Part shown: positions 1-9,117 of the stretch, piece by piece | Layout: every line of letters begins with the position of its first letter | How positions within the stretch are numbered: the stretch's first letter is position 1 | Origin: Nocardioides sp. PD653-B2 | GTDB lineage: Bacteria > Actinomycetota > Actinomycetes > Propionibacteriales > Nocardioidaceae | Reading direction: 5' to 3' | NCBI RefSeq assembly: GCF_002117935.1 | Contig: NZ_BDJE01000011.1 | Coordinates: 94,425-158,424 of the forward strand | DNA: 64,000 nt | Notes under the pieces: model-generated | Database searches by the model: none | Seen by the model: only the letters and a program-made list of their open reading frames with translations | Told to the model about the DNA's origin: nothing | Program-made: the position numbers and the translations under genes

Positions 1-849
1 CAGCAGCTCCCACCACGCGTCCGTGCAGCCCGGGATCTCGGTGAAGTAGCGGTGCAGGTCGCCGGCGAGCACCCGGTCCACGAAGACCTCCGTCACCTCC
101 TCGGAGCCGAGGTCGCGCACGCTGGCCAGCGACATCCGCTTGGTCTCCCACCGGTCGCGCAGGTCGTCGAGCGAGGACCGCTGCTGGGTGATCGACGAGC
201 CGTCGTGGCGGATCCGCCAGTGGTAGACGACCTCCGGGACCACGCCGAAGCGCTGCGCCGCGACGTACGCCCGGGTCGTGGTGGGCTGGTCCTCGTAGCG
301 GATGCCCTCGGGCCAGGAGAGGTCCGCGCCGTCCCAGAACGCCCGGCGGAAGAGCTTGTTCCAGGCGAAGACGTCGCCGAGGATCTCGGGGTGCTCGGTG
401 ATCGGGTACGCCGCGCGGTCGCGGTGGAGCCGGCGCATCCACGGCAGCTCGGTCAGCCGCTCGCCGTCCCACCGGGCGACCGACCCGGTCACGAAGTCGG
501 AGCCGGTGCCGGTGAGCTGGCGCAGCAGGGTCCGGTAGGCCTCGGGGGGGACGACGTCGTCGGAGTCGGCGAAGGCCAGGATCTCGCCGGTCGCGTGCCG
601 GACGCCCTCGTTGCGGGCGGCGCCGAGTCCGCGGTTGGCGGTGTGCACGACCCGCACCCGCGGGTCGCGGGCGGCGTAGTCGTCGGCGAGCGCGCCGGAG
701 CCGTCGGTCGACCCGTCGTCGACCACGACGACCTCGAGGGCGCGGTGGCTCTGGGCGAGCACGCTGTCGAGGGCCTCCGGCAGGTACGCCTCGACGTCGT
801 ACACCGGGACGACGACGCTGACCAGTGGCGCCCGCCGTCCGAACTTCAT
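1..849 (-). CDS. Family 2 glycosyltransferase, 3' end outside window
   Basis: The protein opens MKFGRRAPLVSVVVPVYDVE and has the GT-A nucleotide-binding signature VVVDDGSTDGSG near residue 40, the usual N-terminal half of a GT2 enzyme that transfers a sugar from a nucleotide-sugar to a glycan or lipid. A DSDD acidic motif, as used for metal and donor binding, lies near residue 95. About 283 residues are visible and the C-terminus continues beyond the window edge. No Shine-Dalgarno is seen. Instead TACGGT (856-861) lies six bases before the ATG, suggesting a leaderless transcript. It is divergent from the sulfotransferase. The acceptor is unknown; a cell-surface polysaccharide role is inferred. 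Confidence 0.85.
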   Translation of the reverse strand, partial: MKFGRRAPLVSVVVPVYDVEAYLPEALDSVLAQSHRALEVVVVDDGSTDGSGALADDYAARDPRVRVVHTANRGLGAARNEGVRHATGEILAFADSDDVVPPEAYRTLLRQLTGTGSDFVTGSVARWDGERLTELPWMRRLHRDRAAYPITEHPEILGDVFAWNKLFRRAFWDGADLSWPEGIRYEDQPTTTRAYVAAQRFGVVPEVVYHWRIRHDGSSITQQRSSLDDLRDRWETKRMSLASVRDLGSEEVTEVFVDRVLAGDLHRYFTEIPGCTDAWWELL

Positions 850-883
850 GGCCTCACCGTACTGACCGTTAGGCTCCTTGCTC

Positions 884-2002
884 GTGACTGACCGCCCCGC
901 CGACCCTAGCTCGGACCCCAGCTCGGACCCCAGCGCCGTCGACCCCGCCGACTACCCCCGCAAGGTGCTGTTCGTGGCGGGTGCGGGACGCAGTGGGACG
1001 AGCACGATGGCCGGGCTGATGCAGATCATGGGGCTGCACGTGCCGCAGCCCGAGGTGGTGGCCGACGAGACCAACCCGAAGGGCTTCGGAGAGCCGGCCT
1101 GGGTGGTCGAGAACCACGACCGGCTGCTCAGGGAGGCGGGCGTCCAGGTCAGCGACTCCCGGCCCGACGCGTGGTTCGAGACCGGGCGGGTCTCCACCAG
1201 GGAGCAGGAGCGGATCCGCGCCGCCGAGTGGCTGGAGAGCCACTTCAGCGAGGCGCCCGGCAACACCGAGCTCGTGGTCAAGGACCCGCGGCTGAGCTGG
1301 TTCCTGTCGCTGTGGCGGGTCGCCGCGGTCCGCACCGGCGCGACGCCGGTCTTCGCGACCATGCTCCGCCCGCCGGCCGAGGTGGTCGGCAGCAAGCAGA
1401 CCTACTACAAGAACCGGCTGGGCTCGGCCCACCTCGCCGCCTCCTGGCTGAACATGCTGCTCCACACCGAGCGCGCCACCCGCGAGTCGGTCGCCGACGG
1501 CGGCCGGGTGTTCGTGCGGTACGCCGACCTGCTCGACGACTGGACCCGCGTCGTGATGCAGCTCGGCGAGCGGCTCGACCTCCAGCACGTCATGCACGCC
1601 CGCAGCGAGGCGATCCGCGACGGGCACCGCTTCGTCGACCCGAGCCTGCGCCGGATGACGCTGAGCCTCGACGACCTCGGCCTCCCGCCCCGGCTGCACG
1701 AGCTGACCGGCGAGACGTGGGAGGAGCTCAACAAGCTCGCCGAGCCCGGCGGGGACACCCCCGCCGCGCACCAGGCGCTCGACCAGCTGCGCGAGGCGTA
1801 CGTCGAGCTCTACGAGGAGGCCGAGGCGATCTCGCGCTCCTCCGTCGTGGCCGCCGAGCAGCGCACCCGCAAGCAGCTGAGGGGGGCCGCGCCCGCGCCC
1901 GCAGCGCCGTCGCGGGTCGACAAGGTGCCGCACCGTCTCCGCGCCGCGGTCCCGGCACCGATGCGGCGCGGTCTGCGCAAGATGCTGGGCCGCAGCAGGT
2001 GA
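884..2002 (+). CDS. Sulfotransferase-family protein
   Basis: A P-loop-like PAPS-binding motif GAGRSGTST lies at about residues 33-41, followed by a sulfotransferase-type N-terminal region (GLHVPQPE, NPKGFGEPAWVVENHD). The family transfers sulfate from PAPS to carbohydrate or other hydroxyl acceptors. The C-terminal 60 residues are basic and Ala/Pro-rich. The N-terminus carries a short SSDPSSDPS repeat before the domain. GTG 884 is preferred over TTG 878 because TAGGCT (870-875) sits eight bases upstream, an approximate leaderless arrangement. The stop overlaps the next gene by GTGA, so the two are translationally coupled. Sulfated surface glycan synthesis is inferred; the acceptor is unknown. 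Confidence 0.75.
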   Translation: MTDRPADPSSDPSSDPSAVDPADYPRKVLFVAGAGRSGTSTMAGLMQIMGLHVPQPEVVADETNPKGFGEPAWVVENHDRLLREAGVQVSDSRPDAWFETGRVSTREQERIRAAEWLESHFSEAPGNTELVVKDPRLSWFLSLWRVAAVRTGATPVFATMLRPPAEVVGSKQTYYKNRLGSAHLAASWLNMLLHTERATRESVADGGRVFVRYADLLDDWTRVVMQLGERLDLQHVMHARSEAIRDGHRFVDPSLRRMTLSLDDLGLPPRLHELTGETWEELNKLAEPGGDTPAAHQALDQLREAYVELYEEAEAISRSSVVAAEQRTRKQLRGAAPAPAAPSRVDKVPHRLRAAVPAPMRRGLRKMLGRSR

Positions 2003-2913
2003 CCGCTCACCTCGGGGCGACCGGGATCTCGAACCTGGAGGGCCACACCGACTACGACATCACCTGGCCGTGGCTGCGACCGGAAGGGCTGCGCCCGGGC
2101 TCGACCGCGGTGCTCCGGGTCAAGGACGAGGCCCCGTCGCTGCCGTTCGTGCTGCCGCCGCTGCTCCGCGCCTGCGACCACGTGCTGCTGGTCGACAACG
2201 GCTCGACCGACGCCACCACCGACGTCGCGCGCGAGACCGCGGCACGGGTGGGGCGCACCGACAAGCTGACGGTCACGTCGTACCCCTTCACGGTCGCCCG
2301 CGCCGGCGCCGAGCACCTCGCCCAGCACGAGCTGTCCGTGCACTCGCTCTCGTACTTCTACAACTGGTGCTTCGCGCAGGTCACCACGCGCTACTCGTGG
2401 AAGTGGGACGGCGACATGGTCCTCACCACCGAGGGCGAGGTCTCCATCGCCGACCTCGGCTGGCAGGTCGGCGACGTCCAGTCGATCATCCGGGTGCCGC
2501 GGCACGGGCTCTACCTGGCGAGCGACACGGTGGGCTACCTCGACCTCGGGCTCCGCAACGCCGAGGAGTGGGGCTTCCCGATCGGGCCGGACTTCGTCTA
2601 CACCAAGGCCTTCGAGTGGGAGATCCGTACGACGCCGGTCGGCGTCCGCTCGATCGGTCTGCCGCAGGGCATGTGCGTGGAGCTGAAGTACCTCGACGGC
2701 GACGAGTTCGCGCACTGGACCGACCCCGAGTCGTTCGCGACCAGCTGGCGCAACAAGCGCAAGCGCCGCGAGTGGGAGGTCTTCCACGCGCTCCGGGAGG
2801 GCCGGGTGCTGCCCGGTGTCCACGAGATCACCGCGCCCGCCGGCGTGCACATCGTCGACCACGTGACCCACGACTGGCTGCCGCGCGCCCCGCGCCCCCT
2901 CGCCGTCGGCTGA
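1999..2913 (+). CDS. Glycosyltransferase family 2-like protein
   Basis: 304 residues. The motif VLLVDNGSTDATTDVARE, residues about 55-72, is the nucleotide-sugar-binding strand and helix of GT-A glycosyltransferases, and WKWDGDMVL near residue 140 supplies the acidic D-x-D-like metal site. The start GTG overlaps the sulfotransferase stop (GTGA), placing both in one transcript. The divergent GT2 gene upstream completes a small glycan-modification locus. Donor and acceptor cannot be read from the sequence. Downstream begins a repeat array rather than another gene. Confidence 0.75.
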   Translation: MTAHLGATGISNLEGHTDYDITWPWLRPEGLRPGSTAVLRVKDEAPSLPFVLPPLLRACDHVLLVDNGSTDATTDVARETAARVGRTDKLTVTSYPFTVARAGAEHLAQHELSVHSLSYFYNWCFAQVTTRYSWKWDGDMVLTTEGEVSIADLGWQVGDVQSIIRVPRHGLYLASDTVGYLDLGLRNAEEWGFPIGPDFVYTKAFEWEIRTTPVGVRSIGLPQGMCVELKYLDGDEFAHWTDPESFATSWRNKRKRREWEVFHALREGRVLPGVHEITAPAGVHIVDHVTHDWLPRAPRPLAVG

Positions 2914-2917
2914 CCGC

Positions 2918-3144
2918 GACCCGTCGCTTGCGCACGTCGTGGGGTCGCTGACCCGTCGCGTGTGCACGTCCCGAGACCGCTGACCCGTCGTTCGTGCACG
3001 TCCCGGGACCGCTGACCCGTCGTTCGTGCACGTTGTGGAATCGCCGACCCGTCGATCGTGCGCGACCAGCTGCGACGGGTGAGCGCAGAATCCCGGGGCG
3101 CAAGCGACGGGTCAGCGCAGAATCCCGGAGCGCAAGCGACGGGT
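2918..3144. repeat. 32-bp-period repeat array A1 (5 direct, 3 inverted copies)
   Basis: GACCCGTCG starts at 2918, 2950, 2982, 3014 and 3046, exactly 32 bp apart, each usually followed by a nearly constant GTGCACG block. The inverted form CGACGGGT then starts at 3073, 3105 and 3137, again 32 bp apart, with AGCGCAGAATCCCGG between the copies. The direct half can pair with the inverted half to form a long stem. The same motif forms arrays at 45.4 and 61.4 kb. The array fills the first 230 bases of a 437-base gap before the pan/nad operon. No function is known; bidirectional termination or a nucleoid or replication site are possible. Confidence 0.85.
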
Positions 3145-3187
3145 CAGCGCAGGAGAGTCGGTGTCGGGTAGGTCACGTCCGGATCCG

Positions 3188-3216
3188 TTCACTTGCCGAA
3201 ACCGCAGGCGTAGATT
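3188..3216 (+). promoter_or_regulatory. Candidate sigma-A-type promoter of the pan/nad operon
   Basis: TTCACT (3188-3193) and TAGATT (3211-3216) are separated by 17 bases and each matches four of six consensus positions. It would give a 5' leader of about 130 bases before the start at 3351. The rest of the gap (3217-3350) holds no gene or recognisable RNA motif. Confidence 0.4.
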
Positions 3217-3350
3217 CGAGATCGTCGGGGAAGACCAGTCCTCGACAGGGTTCATCCACAGACGAGCACACCGTCCGGTACCCACCCCGGCCCTCCCCGC
3301 TGATCGCGACAGGAGGGTGGTCGGAGGGACTGGAACGAAAGGTTCGACAC

Positions 3351-4286
3351 ATGCCGCACCTGACCCGCGAGACCGGCCTGCGCGTGGGCGTGATCGGCGC
3401 CGGACGCGTCGGCGCCGTCCTGGCCGCCGCCCTCGAAGCCGCCGGCCACCACGTGGTCGCCGCGGCCGGCGAGTCCGACGCCTCCCGCACCCGCATCGCC
3501 GACCTGCTGCCGGGCGCCACGCCCGCGAAGCCGACCGACGTCGCGCGCGCCAGTGACCTGCTGCTCCTGACCGTCCCCGACGACATGCTCCCCAACGTGG
3601 TGCGCGTGCTGAGCGACAGCGGCGCCGTCCGCGAGGGCCAGTACGTCGTGCACACCTCCGGCCTCCACGGCCTCCGGGTGCTCGAGCCGGCCGCCCGGGT
3701 CGGGGCCCGCGTCGTGGCGATGCACCCCGCGATGACCTTCACCGGCACGGCGCTCGACCTGGACCGCCTGCACGGCTGCGTCTTCGGCCTGACCGCCGGC
3801 GACGCCGAGCACGAGATCGCCGAGCAGCTGGTGGCCGACCTCGGTGGGCGCCCGATGTGGGTGCCCGAGGAGATGCGCACGCTCTACCACTCCGGGCTCG
3901 CCCACGGCGCGAACCACCTGGTCACCCTGGTCAGCCAGGCCATGGAGCTGCTCGCGGCCGCCGGCGCCGACGACCCGGCCGGCACCCTGCGCCCGCTGCT
4001 CACCGCCGCGCTCGACAACGCGCTCGAGCAGGGCGACTCGGCGCTCACCGGCCCGATGGTGCGCGGCGACGTCAACACCGTCCGCGCCCACCTCGCCGAG
4101 ATTGCCGCCAACGCGCCGCACACGCTGCCGTCGTACGTCGCCATGGCCCGCGACACCCTCGACCGGGTCGTGACCGACGGCCGGCTGCTGCCGATCCGCG
4201 CGGCCGCGATGCGCCGGGTGCTCGACGCGGCCGTGGCCCCCGAGCGCGTGACGGGCCAGCCCGCCCCGGCGCCGCGCCGGCGATGA
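3351..4286 (+). CDS. Rossmann-like DUF2520 dehydrogenase-type protein
   Basis: 311 residues. The N-terminus has the NAD(P)-binding fold with GVIGAGRVG at about residues 11-19, and the C-terminal half is the helical domain typical of DUF2520 proteins, distantly related to ProC and 6-phosphogluconate dehydrogenase. The motif HTSGLHG followed by HPAMTF is characteristic. The substrate is unproven. In Mycobacterium the orthologue also sits directly before panC, which has led to speculation that it participates in pantothenate synthesis; panB and panE are absent here. ATG 3351 is chosen because the conserved fold starts a few residues later. Its stop overlaps panC by ATGA. Confidence 0.85.
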   Translation: MPHLTRETGLRVGVIGAGRVGAVLAAALEAAGHHVVAAAGESDASRTRIADLLPGATPAKPTDVARASDLLLLTVPDDMLPNVVRVLSDSGAVREGQYVVHTSGLHGLRVLEPAARVGARVVAMHPAMTFTGTALDLDRLHGCVFGLTAGDAEHEIAEQLVADLGGRPMWVPEEMRTLYHSGLAHGANHLVTLVSQAMELLAAAGADDPAGTLRPLLTAALDNALEQGDSALTGPMVRGDVNTVRAHLAEIAANAPHTLPSYVAMARDTLDRVVTDGRLLPIRAAAMRRVLDAAVAPERVTGQPAPAPRRR

Positions 4287-5179
4287 GTGCCTCACCCGTC
4301 CTCGCGCACACCCGCGAGGAGCTGTCGTCCTTGCTGTCCGCCGCGCGCGCAGGCGGCCGGCCGGTCGGGCTGGTGCCGACGATGGGTGCCCTCCACGAGG
4401 GCCACGCCAGCCTGATCCGTGCGGCGCGCGAGCGGATCGCCGACGGGCCGCTCGTCGTCTCGATCTTCGTCAACCCGCTCCAGTTCGGGGCGGGGGAGGA
4501 CCTCGACCGCTACCCGCGCACGCTCGAGGACGACCTCAAGATCTGTGAGCGCGAGGGGGCCGACATCGTCTTCGCGCCGAGCGTCGAGGAGGTCTACCCG
4601 GGCGGCGACCCCCAGGTCACCGTGGCGCCCGGGCCCCTGGCCGCCGTCCTCGAGGGCAAGACCCGGCCCGGCCACTTCCAGGGCGTCCTGACCGTGGTGG
4701 CGAAGCTCTTCGGGCTGGTCCGGCCCGACGTCGCCGTGTTCGGGGAGAAGGACTACCAGCAGCTCGCCCTGATCCGGCGGATGGTGCTCGACCTCAACCT
4801 GGCGGTCGACGTCGTCGGCGCCGAGACCGTCCGGGAGCCCGACGGGCTGGCGCTGTCGAGCCGCAACCGCTACCTCGACGCCGAGCAGCGCCGCCAGGCG
4901 ACCGCCCTCAGCCGCACCCTGCACGCAGCCCAGGACGGCGCTCGCTGGGGCGCCGACGTGGCCCTGGACGCCGCGCGGGCCGAGCTCCGGGCCGCCGACG
5001 GCGTCGACCTCGACTACCTCGTGATCACCGACCGCGACCTGGGCGACCTGCCCGCCGACGTACCCCCGGGCGCCGAGGCCCGGATCCTCATCGCCGCCCG
5101 GGTCGGCACCACCCGCCTGATCGACAACATGCCGCTCGTCCTGGGGTCTCCCGTGGCGCCGCGGGAAGGAGCGTCCTGA
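4283..5179 (+). CDS. panC: Pantothenate synthetase
   Basis: 298 residues, normal for the family. PanC joins pantoate and beta-alanine with ATP to make pantothenate in the cytoplasm. The ATP-binding HIGH-like motif is visible in [10 protein letters not shown] (about residues 33-42), followed by [19 protein letters not shown] and the KMSKS-loop equivalent LSSRNRYL. The start overlaps the DUF2520 gene and the stop overlaps panD by one base, so synthesis of both PanC and its beta-alanine supplier is coupled. Confidence 0.97.
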   Translation: MSASPVLAHTREELSSLLSAARAGGRPVGLVPTMGALHEGHASLIRAARERIADGPLVVSIFVNPLQFGAGEDLDRYPRTLEDDLKICEREGADIVFAPSVEEVYPGGDPQVTVAPGPLAAVLEGKTRPGHFQGVLTVVAKLFGLVRPDVAVFGEKDYQQLALIRRMVLDLNLAVDVVGAETVREPDGLALSSRNRYLDAEQRRQATALSRTLHAAQDGARWGADVALDAARAELRAADGVDLDYLVITDRDLGDLPADVPPGAEARILIAARVGTTRLIDNMPLVLGSPVAPREGAS

Positions 5180-5598
5180 TGCTGCGCACGATGATGAAGA
5201 GCAAGATCCACCGGGCGACCGTGACCCAGGCGGACCTCCACTACGTCGGTTCGGTCACCGTCGACGAGGACCTCCTCGACGCGGCCGACCTGCTGTCCGG
5301 CGAGCTGGTGCACATCGTCGACATCACCAACGGCGCCCGGCTCGAGACGTACACGATCGCGGGGGAGCGCGGCTCGGGTGTGATCGGCATCAACGGCGCC
5401 GCCGCCCGGCTGGTGCACCCCGGCGACCTCGTGATCCTGATCGCCTACGGGCAGATGGAGACCGCCGAGGCCCGTGAGTTCCAGCCGCACGTCGTCTTCG
5501 TGGACGCCGACAACGCCATCCTCGCGACCGGCTTCGACCCGGCCGAGGCGCCCGAGGGCTCCGGGCTGGTCCGCGGCGACCAGCTGGCCAGGCGCTAG
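5179..5598 (+). CDS. panD: Aspartate 1-decarboxylase
   Basis: 139 residues. This enzyme decarboxylates aspartate to beta-alanine for pantothenate synthesis. It matures by self-cleavage at a Gly-Ser bond; the sequence YVGSVTVD places Gly24-Ser25 exactly where the E. coli enzyme is cut, which also supports this ATG. The pyruvoyl group would form on Ser25. The gene shares one base with panC. Its TAG stop is part of the TAGCCT hexamer that looks like the -10 element for nadB. Confidence 0.97.
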   Translation: MLRTMMKSKIHRATVTQADLHYVGSVTVDEDLLDAADLLSGELVHIVDITNGARLETYTIAGERGSGVIGINGAAARLVHPGDLVILIAYGQMETAEAREFQPHVVFVDADNAILATGFDPAEAPEGSGLVRGDQLARR

Positions 5599-5607
5599 CC
5601 TCCTGGG

Positions 5608-7284
5608 GTGCCTGCCCGCGAGATCGACGCGCCTGTACGCCGCGTCCCCGGCCGCCTCACCGCGCCCGAGCCAGGGTGGACCACCACCGCCGACGTCGTC
5701 GTGATCGGCTCCGGGATCGCCGGCCTGACCGCCGCGCTCCGGCTCCGGGGCCGGGTCGACAAGGTCCTGGTCGTCACCAAGGACGTGCTCGCCGCCGGCT
5801 CGACCCAGTGGGCCCAGGGCGGGATCGCCGCTGCCCTCGGTCCCGGTGACACGCCGGCCGAGCACGAGATCGACACCCTGGTCGCGGGCGCCGGCGCCTG
5901 CGACCCCGAGGCCGTACGCGTGCTCGTCACCGAGGGCCCCGAGGCCGTGCGCGAGCTGATCGCGCTCGGCACGAACTTCGACCACGACCCCGACGGCGAG
6001 CTGTCGCTGACCCGCGAGGGCGGCCACCACCGCGACCGGATCGCGCACGCCGGCGGCGACGCCACCGGCGCCGAGATCCAGCGGGCCCTGATCGCGGCCA
6101 TCGAGCAGGCGCCCGAGATCGAGGTCATCCAGCACGCGCTCGCCGTCGACCTCCTGCTGGCCGACGACGGCGGCGTCGCCGGGGTCACCCTCCACGTGAT
6201 GGGCGAGGGGCAGCGCGACGGCGTCGGCGCGGTGCGCTGCCGGGCGGTCGTGCTCGCCAGCGGCGGCCTCGGCCAGGTCTTCTCCCAGACCACCAACCCC
6301 GCGGTCTCGACCGGCGACGGCATGGCGGTCGCGCTGCGGGCCGGTGCGGTGCTGCGCGACCTCGAGTTCGTGCAGTTCCACCCGACCGTGATGTACCTCG
6401 GCCCCGAGTCCCGCGGCCAGCAGCCGCTGATTTCCGAGGCGGTGCGCGGCGAGGGCGCGTTCCTCGTCGACTTCGAGGGCAACCGCTTCATGCAGGGCGT
6501 CCACGAGCTCGCCGACCTCGCGCCGCGCGACGTCGTCGCGAAGGCGATCATGCGCCGGATGCTCGACAGCGACCACCCGCACATGTGGCTCGACGCCCGC
6601 CACCTCGGCGCGGACTTCTGGGAGCGCCGCTTCCCGACCATCCTGGCCACCGCCCGCAGCCACGGCGTCGACCCGGTCACCGACCTGATCCCGGTCGCGC
6701 CCGCCTGCCACTACGCCTCCGGCGGGGTCCGCACGGACCTGTGGGGCCGCTCCGACGTCCCCGGCCTCTACGCCACCGGCGAGGTCGCCTGCTCGGGTGT
6801 GCACGGCGCCAACCGGCTCGCCTCCAACTCGCTGCTCGAGGGGCTCGTCTTCTCCCGCCGGATCGCGACGGTGCTGCCCGGCGAGCTGCGGCCGCTGGCC
6901 GAGCCCGCGACCGACGTGCGCACCGCCGGCCTGGTGCCGGGTGGCGTACGCCGCGAGCTACAGGAGGTGATGACCTCCCAGGTCGGAGTGCTCCGCTCGG
7001 CCGCGGGCCTGGCCGACGCCACCCAGCTGCTCGACAAGCTGGCCGGTCTGCGTGCCGACGTGATCGACCAGGAGTCGTGGGAGACCACCAACCTGCTCAC
7101 CCTCAGCGTCGCGCTCGCCGACGCCGCCACCCTGCGCGAGGAGACCCGCGGGTCCCACTGGCGTGAGGACTTCCCCGAGCGCGACGACGTGCACTTCGCC
7201 GGTCACTTCGACGCGGTGACGTCCGACGGCGCGACCACGCTGGAGTTCGTGGTCGCCGCCCCGAGTGATGGAGGCAGCGCATGA
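5608..7284 (+). CDS. nadB: L-aspartate oxidase
   Basis: 558 residues. NadB is a flavoprotein that oxidises L-aspartate to iminoaspartate, the first step of de novo NAD synthesis. The FAD-binding motif VVVIGSGIAGLTAAL is near residues 30-44, with STQWAQGGIAAAL, the RIAHAGGDATG region and the GVHGANRLASNSLLEG signature near residue 400. GTG 5608 is preceded by TAGCCT (5596-5601) with a six-base gap and no Shine-Dalgarno, so a leaderless internal promoter is likely. nadA (quinolinate synthase) is not in the window, although nadABC are commonly linked in actinobacteria. Confidence 0.95.
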   Translation: MPAREIDAPVRRVPGRLTAPEPGWTTTADVVVIGSGIAGLTAALRLRGRVDKVLVVTKDVLAAGSTQWAQGGIAAALGPGDTPAEHEIDTLVAGAGACDPEAVRVLVTEGPEAVRELIALGTNFDHDPDGELSLTREGGHHRDRIAHAGGDATGAEIQRALIAAIEQAPEIEVIQHALAVDLLLADDGGVAGVTLHVMGEGQRDGVGAVRCRAVVLASGGLGQVFSQTTNPAVSTGDGMAVALRAGAVLRDLEFVQFHPTVMYLGPESRGQQPLISEAVRGEGAFLVDFEGNRFMQGVHELADLAPRDVVAKAIMRRMLDSDHPHMWLDARHLGADFWERRFPTILATARSHGVDPVTDLIPVAPACHYASGGVRTDLWGRSDVPGLYATGEVACSGVHGANRLASNSLLEGLVFSRRIATVLPGELRPLAEPATDVRTAGLVPGGVRRELQEVMTSQVGVLRSAAGLADATQLLDKLAGLRADVIDQESWETTNLLTLSVALADAATLREETRGSHWREDFPERDDVHFAGHFDAVTSDGATTLEFVVAAPSDGGSA

Positions 7285-8258
7285 CGATCGCGCGCACGCC
7301 GTACGGCGACCTGCCCCGCACCCTGATCGACGAGCTCACCGCGGCCGGGCTCGACCCGGTCGTCGTCTACGGGCTGGTCGAGACCGCCTTCGAGGAGGAC
7401 CTCCCGCACCGCGGCGTCGACGTCACCAGCGAGGCGATGCCGAGCATGGGCACCGGCACCGCCGACTTCGTCGCCCGCGAGCCGGGCGTGGTGGCCGGGC
7501 TCGCCGTGGCCGAGCTGGCGTTCGTCTACGCGATGGACGGCGCGGTCGAGGTGTCCGACCGGGTCCCCGACGGCACCCGCGTCGCCGCCGGCGACACCGT
7601 GCTGCGGGTCAGCGGGCCGCTGAAGGAGCTGCTCACCGCCGAGCGGACCGCGCTCAACTTCGCCTCCCACCTGTCCGGCGTCGCGACCGCGACCGCCGCC
7701 TGGGTCGCCGCTCTCGAGGGCACCCGGGCGCGGGTGCTCGACACCCGCAAGACGCTCCCGACGTACCGCGCGCTCCAGAAGTACGCCGTGCGCTGCGGCG
7801 GCGGCGTCAACCACCGCTTCAGCCTCAGCGACCGCGCCATGGTCAAGGACAACCACGTGCTCGCCGCCGGCGGGGTGGTGCCGGCGTACGAGGCCGTGCG
7901 GGCCGCCTACCCCGATCTGCGCGTCGAGGTCGAGGTGACCGACCTCGACCAGCTCGAGGAGCTGCTGGCCGCCGGCTGCACCGAGATCCTGCTCGACAAC
8001 ATGGACACACCCGTCATGGCCGAGGCCGTGCGGCTGGTCCAACGGTCGGGGGCCGCCGGGCGGGTCACGCTGGAGGCGTCGGGCGGGCTGACCATCGAGC
8101 GCGCCCGCGAGGTGGCCGAGACGGGCGTCGACTTCATCTCGGTCGGGGCGCTCACCCACTCCGTCAAGGTCTTCGACCTGGGAATGGACCTCTCACCCCG
8201 CGACGACACTCGCTCGGCTCCCGCCGCGCCGGAGCCCCCGGGATCTCGGCCGTCATGA
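7281..8258 (+). CDS. nadC: Nicotinate-nucleotide pyrophosphorylase (carboxylating)
   Basis: 325 residues. The enzyme converts quinolinate and PRPP to nicotinate mononucleotide. ERTALNFASHLSGVAT, RVLDTRKTLPTYR, VKDNHVLAAGG and the C-terminal EASGGLTIERAREVAETGVDFISVGALTHS segments are hallmark NadC sequence. A C-terminal tail of about 30 Asp/Pro/Ala-rich residues follows the usual end. Start overlaps nadB (ATGA) and stop overlaps coaX (ATGA). Confidence 0.95.
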   Translation: MTIARTPYGDLPRTLIDELTAAGLDPVVVYGLVETAFEEDLPHRGVDVTSEAMPSMGTGTADFVAREPGVVAGLAVAELAFVYAMDGAVEVSDRVPDGTRVAAGDTVLRVSGPLKELLTAERTALNFASHLSGVATATAAWVAALEGTRARVLDTRKTLPTYRALQKYAVRCGGGVNHRFSLSDRAMVKDNHVLAAGGVVPAYEAVRAAYPDLRVEVEVTDLDQLEELLAAGCTEILLDNMDTPVMAEAVRLVQRSGAAGRVTLEASGGLTIERAREVAETGVDFISVGALTHSVKVFDLGMDLSPRDDTRSAPAAPEPPGSRPS

Positions 8259-9028
8259 GCCTGCTGGTCGCCGACATCGGCAACAGCCACACGATGCTGG
8301 GCCTGCTCGTCGACGGGGAGGTCACCGCCGACTGGCGGGTCGCCACCGACGAGCGGCACACCTCCGACGAGTGGGCGGTGCTGCTGCGGGGTCTCCTGGG
8401 CCGCGCGATCGACGACGTCGACGGGATCGCGGTCTGCGCGACGGTGCCCGCGGTGCTGCACGAGTGGCGCGACATGCTGGCCCGCCACTTCGACGGCGTC
8501 CCCTGCGTGGTCGTCGAGCCGGGCATCCGCACCGGGGTGCCGGTGCTGATGGACAACCCCCGCGAGGTCGGCACCGACCGGATCGTCAACGCGCTCGCCG
8601 CGGTCCACGAGTACGGCGGACCCGCGATCGTCGTCGACTTCGGCGGCACCGCGACGACATTCGACGTGATCAGCCCGCAGGGCCAGTACGTCGGCGGCGC
8701 GATCGCCCCGGGAATCGAGATCTCGCTCGAGGCGCTCGGCCGTCGCGGCGCCCAGCTGCGCAAAGTCGAATTGCTCCGCCCGCGGTCGGTGATCGCCAAG
8801 AACACCGTCGAGGCGCTCCAGTCGGGAATGGTTTTCGGCGTGGCTAGCCAGGTCGAGGGAATTGTCTCGCGGATGATCGCCGAGCTCGGTGTGGCGACCG
8901 AGGACGTGCACGTCATTGCGACCGGTTACCTCGCGCCTCTGGTGGTCGACGAGTGCCGCAGCTTCACCCACCACGCCCCGTGGTTGACACTGCGTGGGCT
9001 GGGGCTGGTCTTCTCTCGTAACGCGTGA
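8255..9028 (+). CDS. coaX: Type III pantothenate kinase
   Basis: 257 residues. CoaX phosphorylates pantothenate with ATP as the first step of coenzyme A synthesis and is not feedback-inhibited by CoA. The phosphate-binding DIGNSHTMLGL motif is at residues 6-16, the NPREVGTDRIVNALA segment contains the catalytic Asp and pantothenate site, and DFGGTATTFDVIS is the second phosphate loop. Its position after panC-panD and nadBC couples the cofactor pathways. The last part of the gene and the following 230 bases are clearly less GC-rich than the rest of the window. Confidence 0.95.
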   Translation: MSLLVADIGNSHTMLGLLVDGEVTADWRVATDERHTSDEWAVLLRGLLGRAIDDVDGIAVCATVPAVLHEWRDMLARHFDGVPCVVVEPGIRTGVPVLMDNPREVGTDRIVNALAAVHEYGGPAIVVDFGGTATTFDVISPQGQYVGGAIAPGIEISLEALGRRGAQLRKVELLRPRSVIAKNTVEALQSGMVFGVASQVEGIVSRMIAELGVATEDVHVIATGYLAPLVVDECRSFTHHAPWLTLRGLGLVFSRNA

Positions 9029-9117
9029 CCCTATTCGGTTTCGGTAATTCTTCGGGTGCGTGGCATGATGCTGAATGTTGTTCCAATAACCCCCGAATTC
9101 GATAGAGGTTTCCTGAA

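Noticed and set aside
2918..3144. CRISPR array, because of the 32-bp period
   Set aside because: The filler between motif copies is conserved within each array, copies occur in both orientations, the motif is only about 20 bases, and no cas gene is near.
9034..9069. lsr2 promoter using CATGAT (9064-9069)
   Set aside because: A -10-like hexamer is there, but no acceptable -35 partner at 16-19 bases, so it is too weak to list as a feature.
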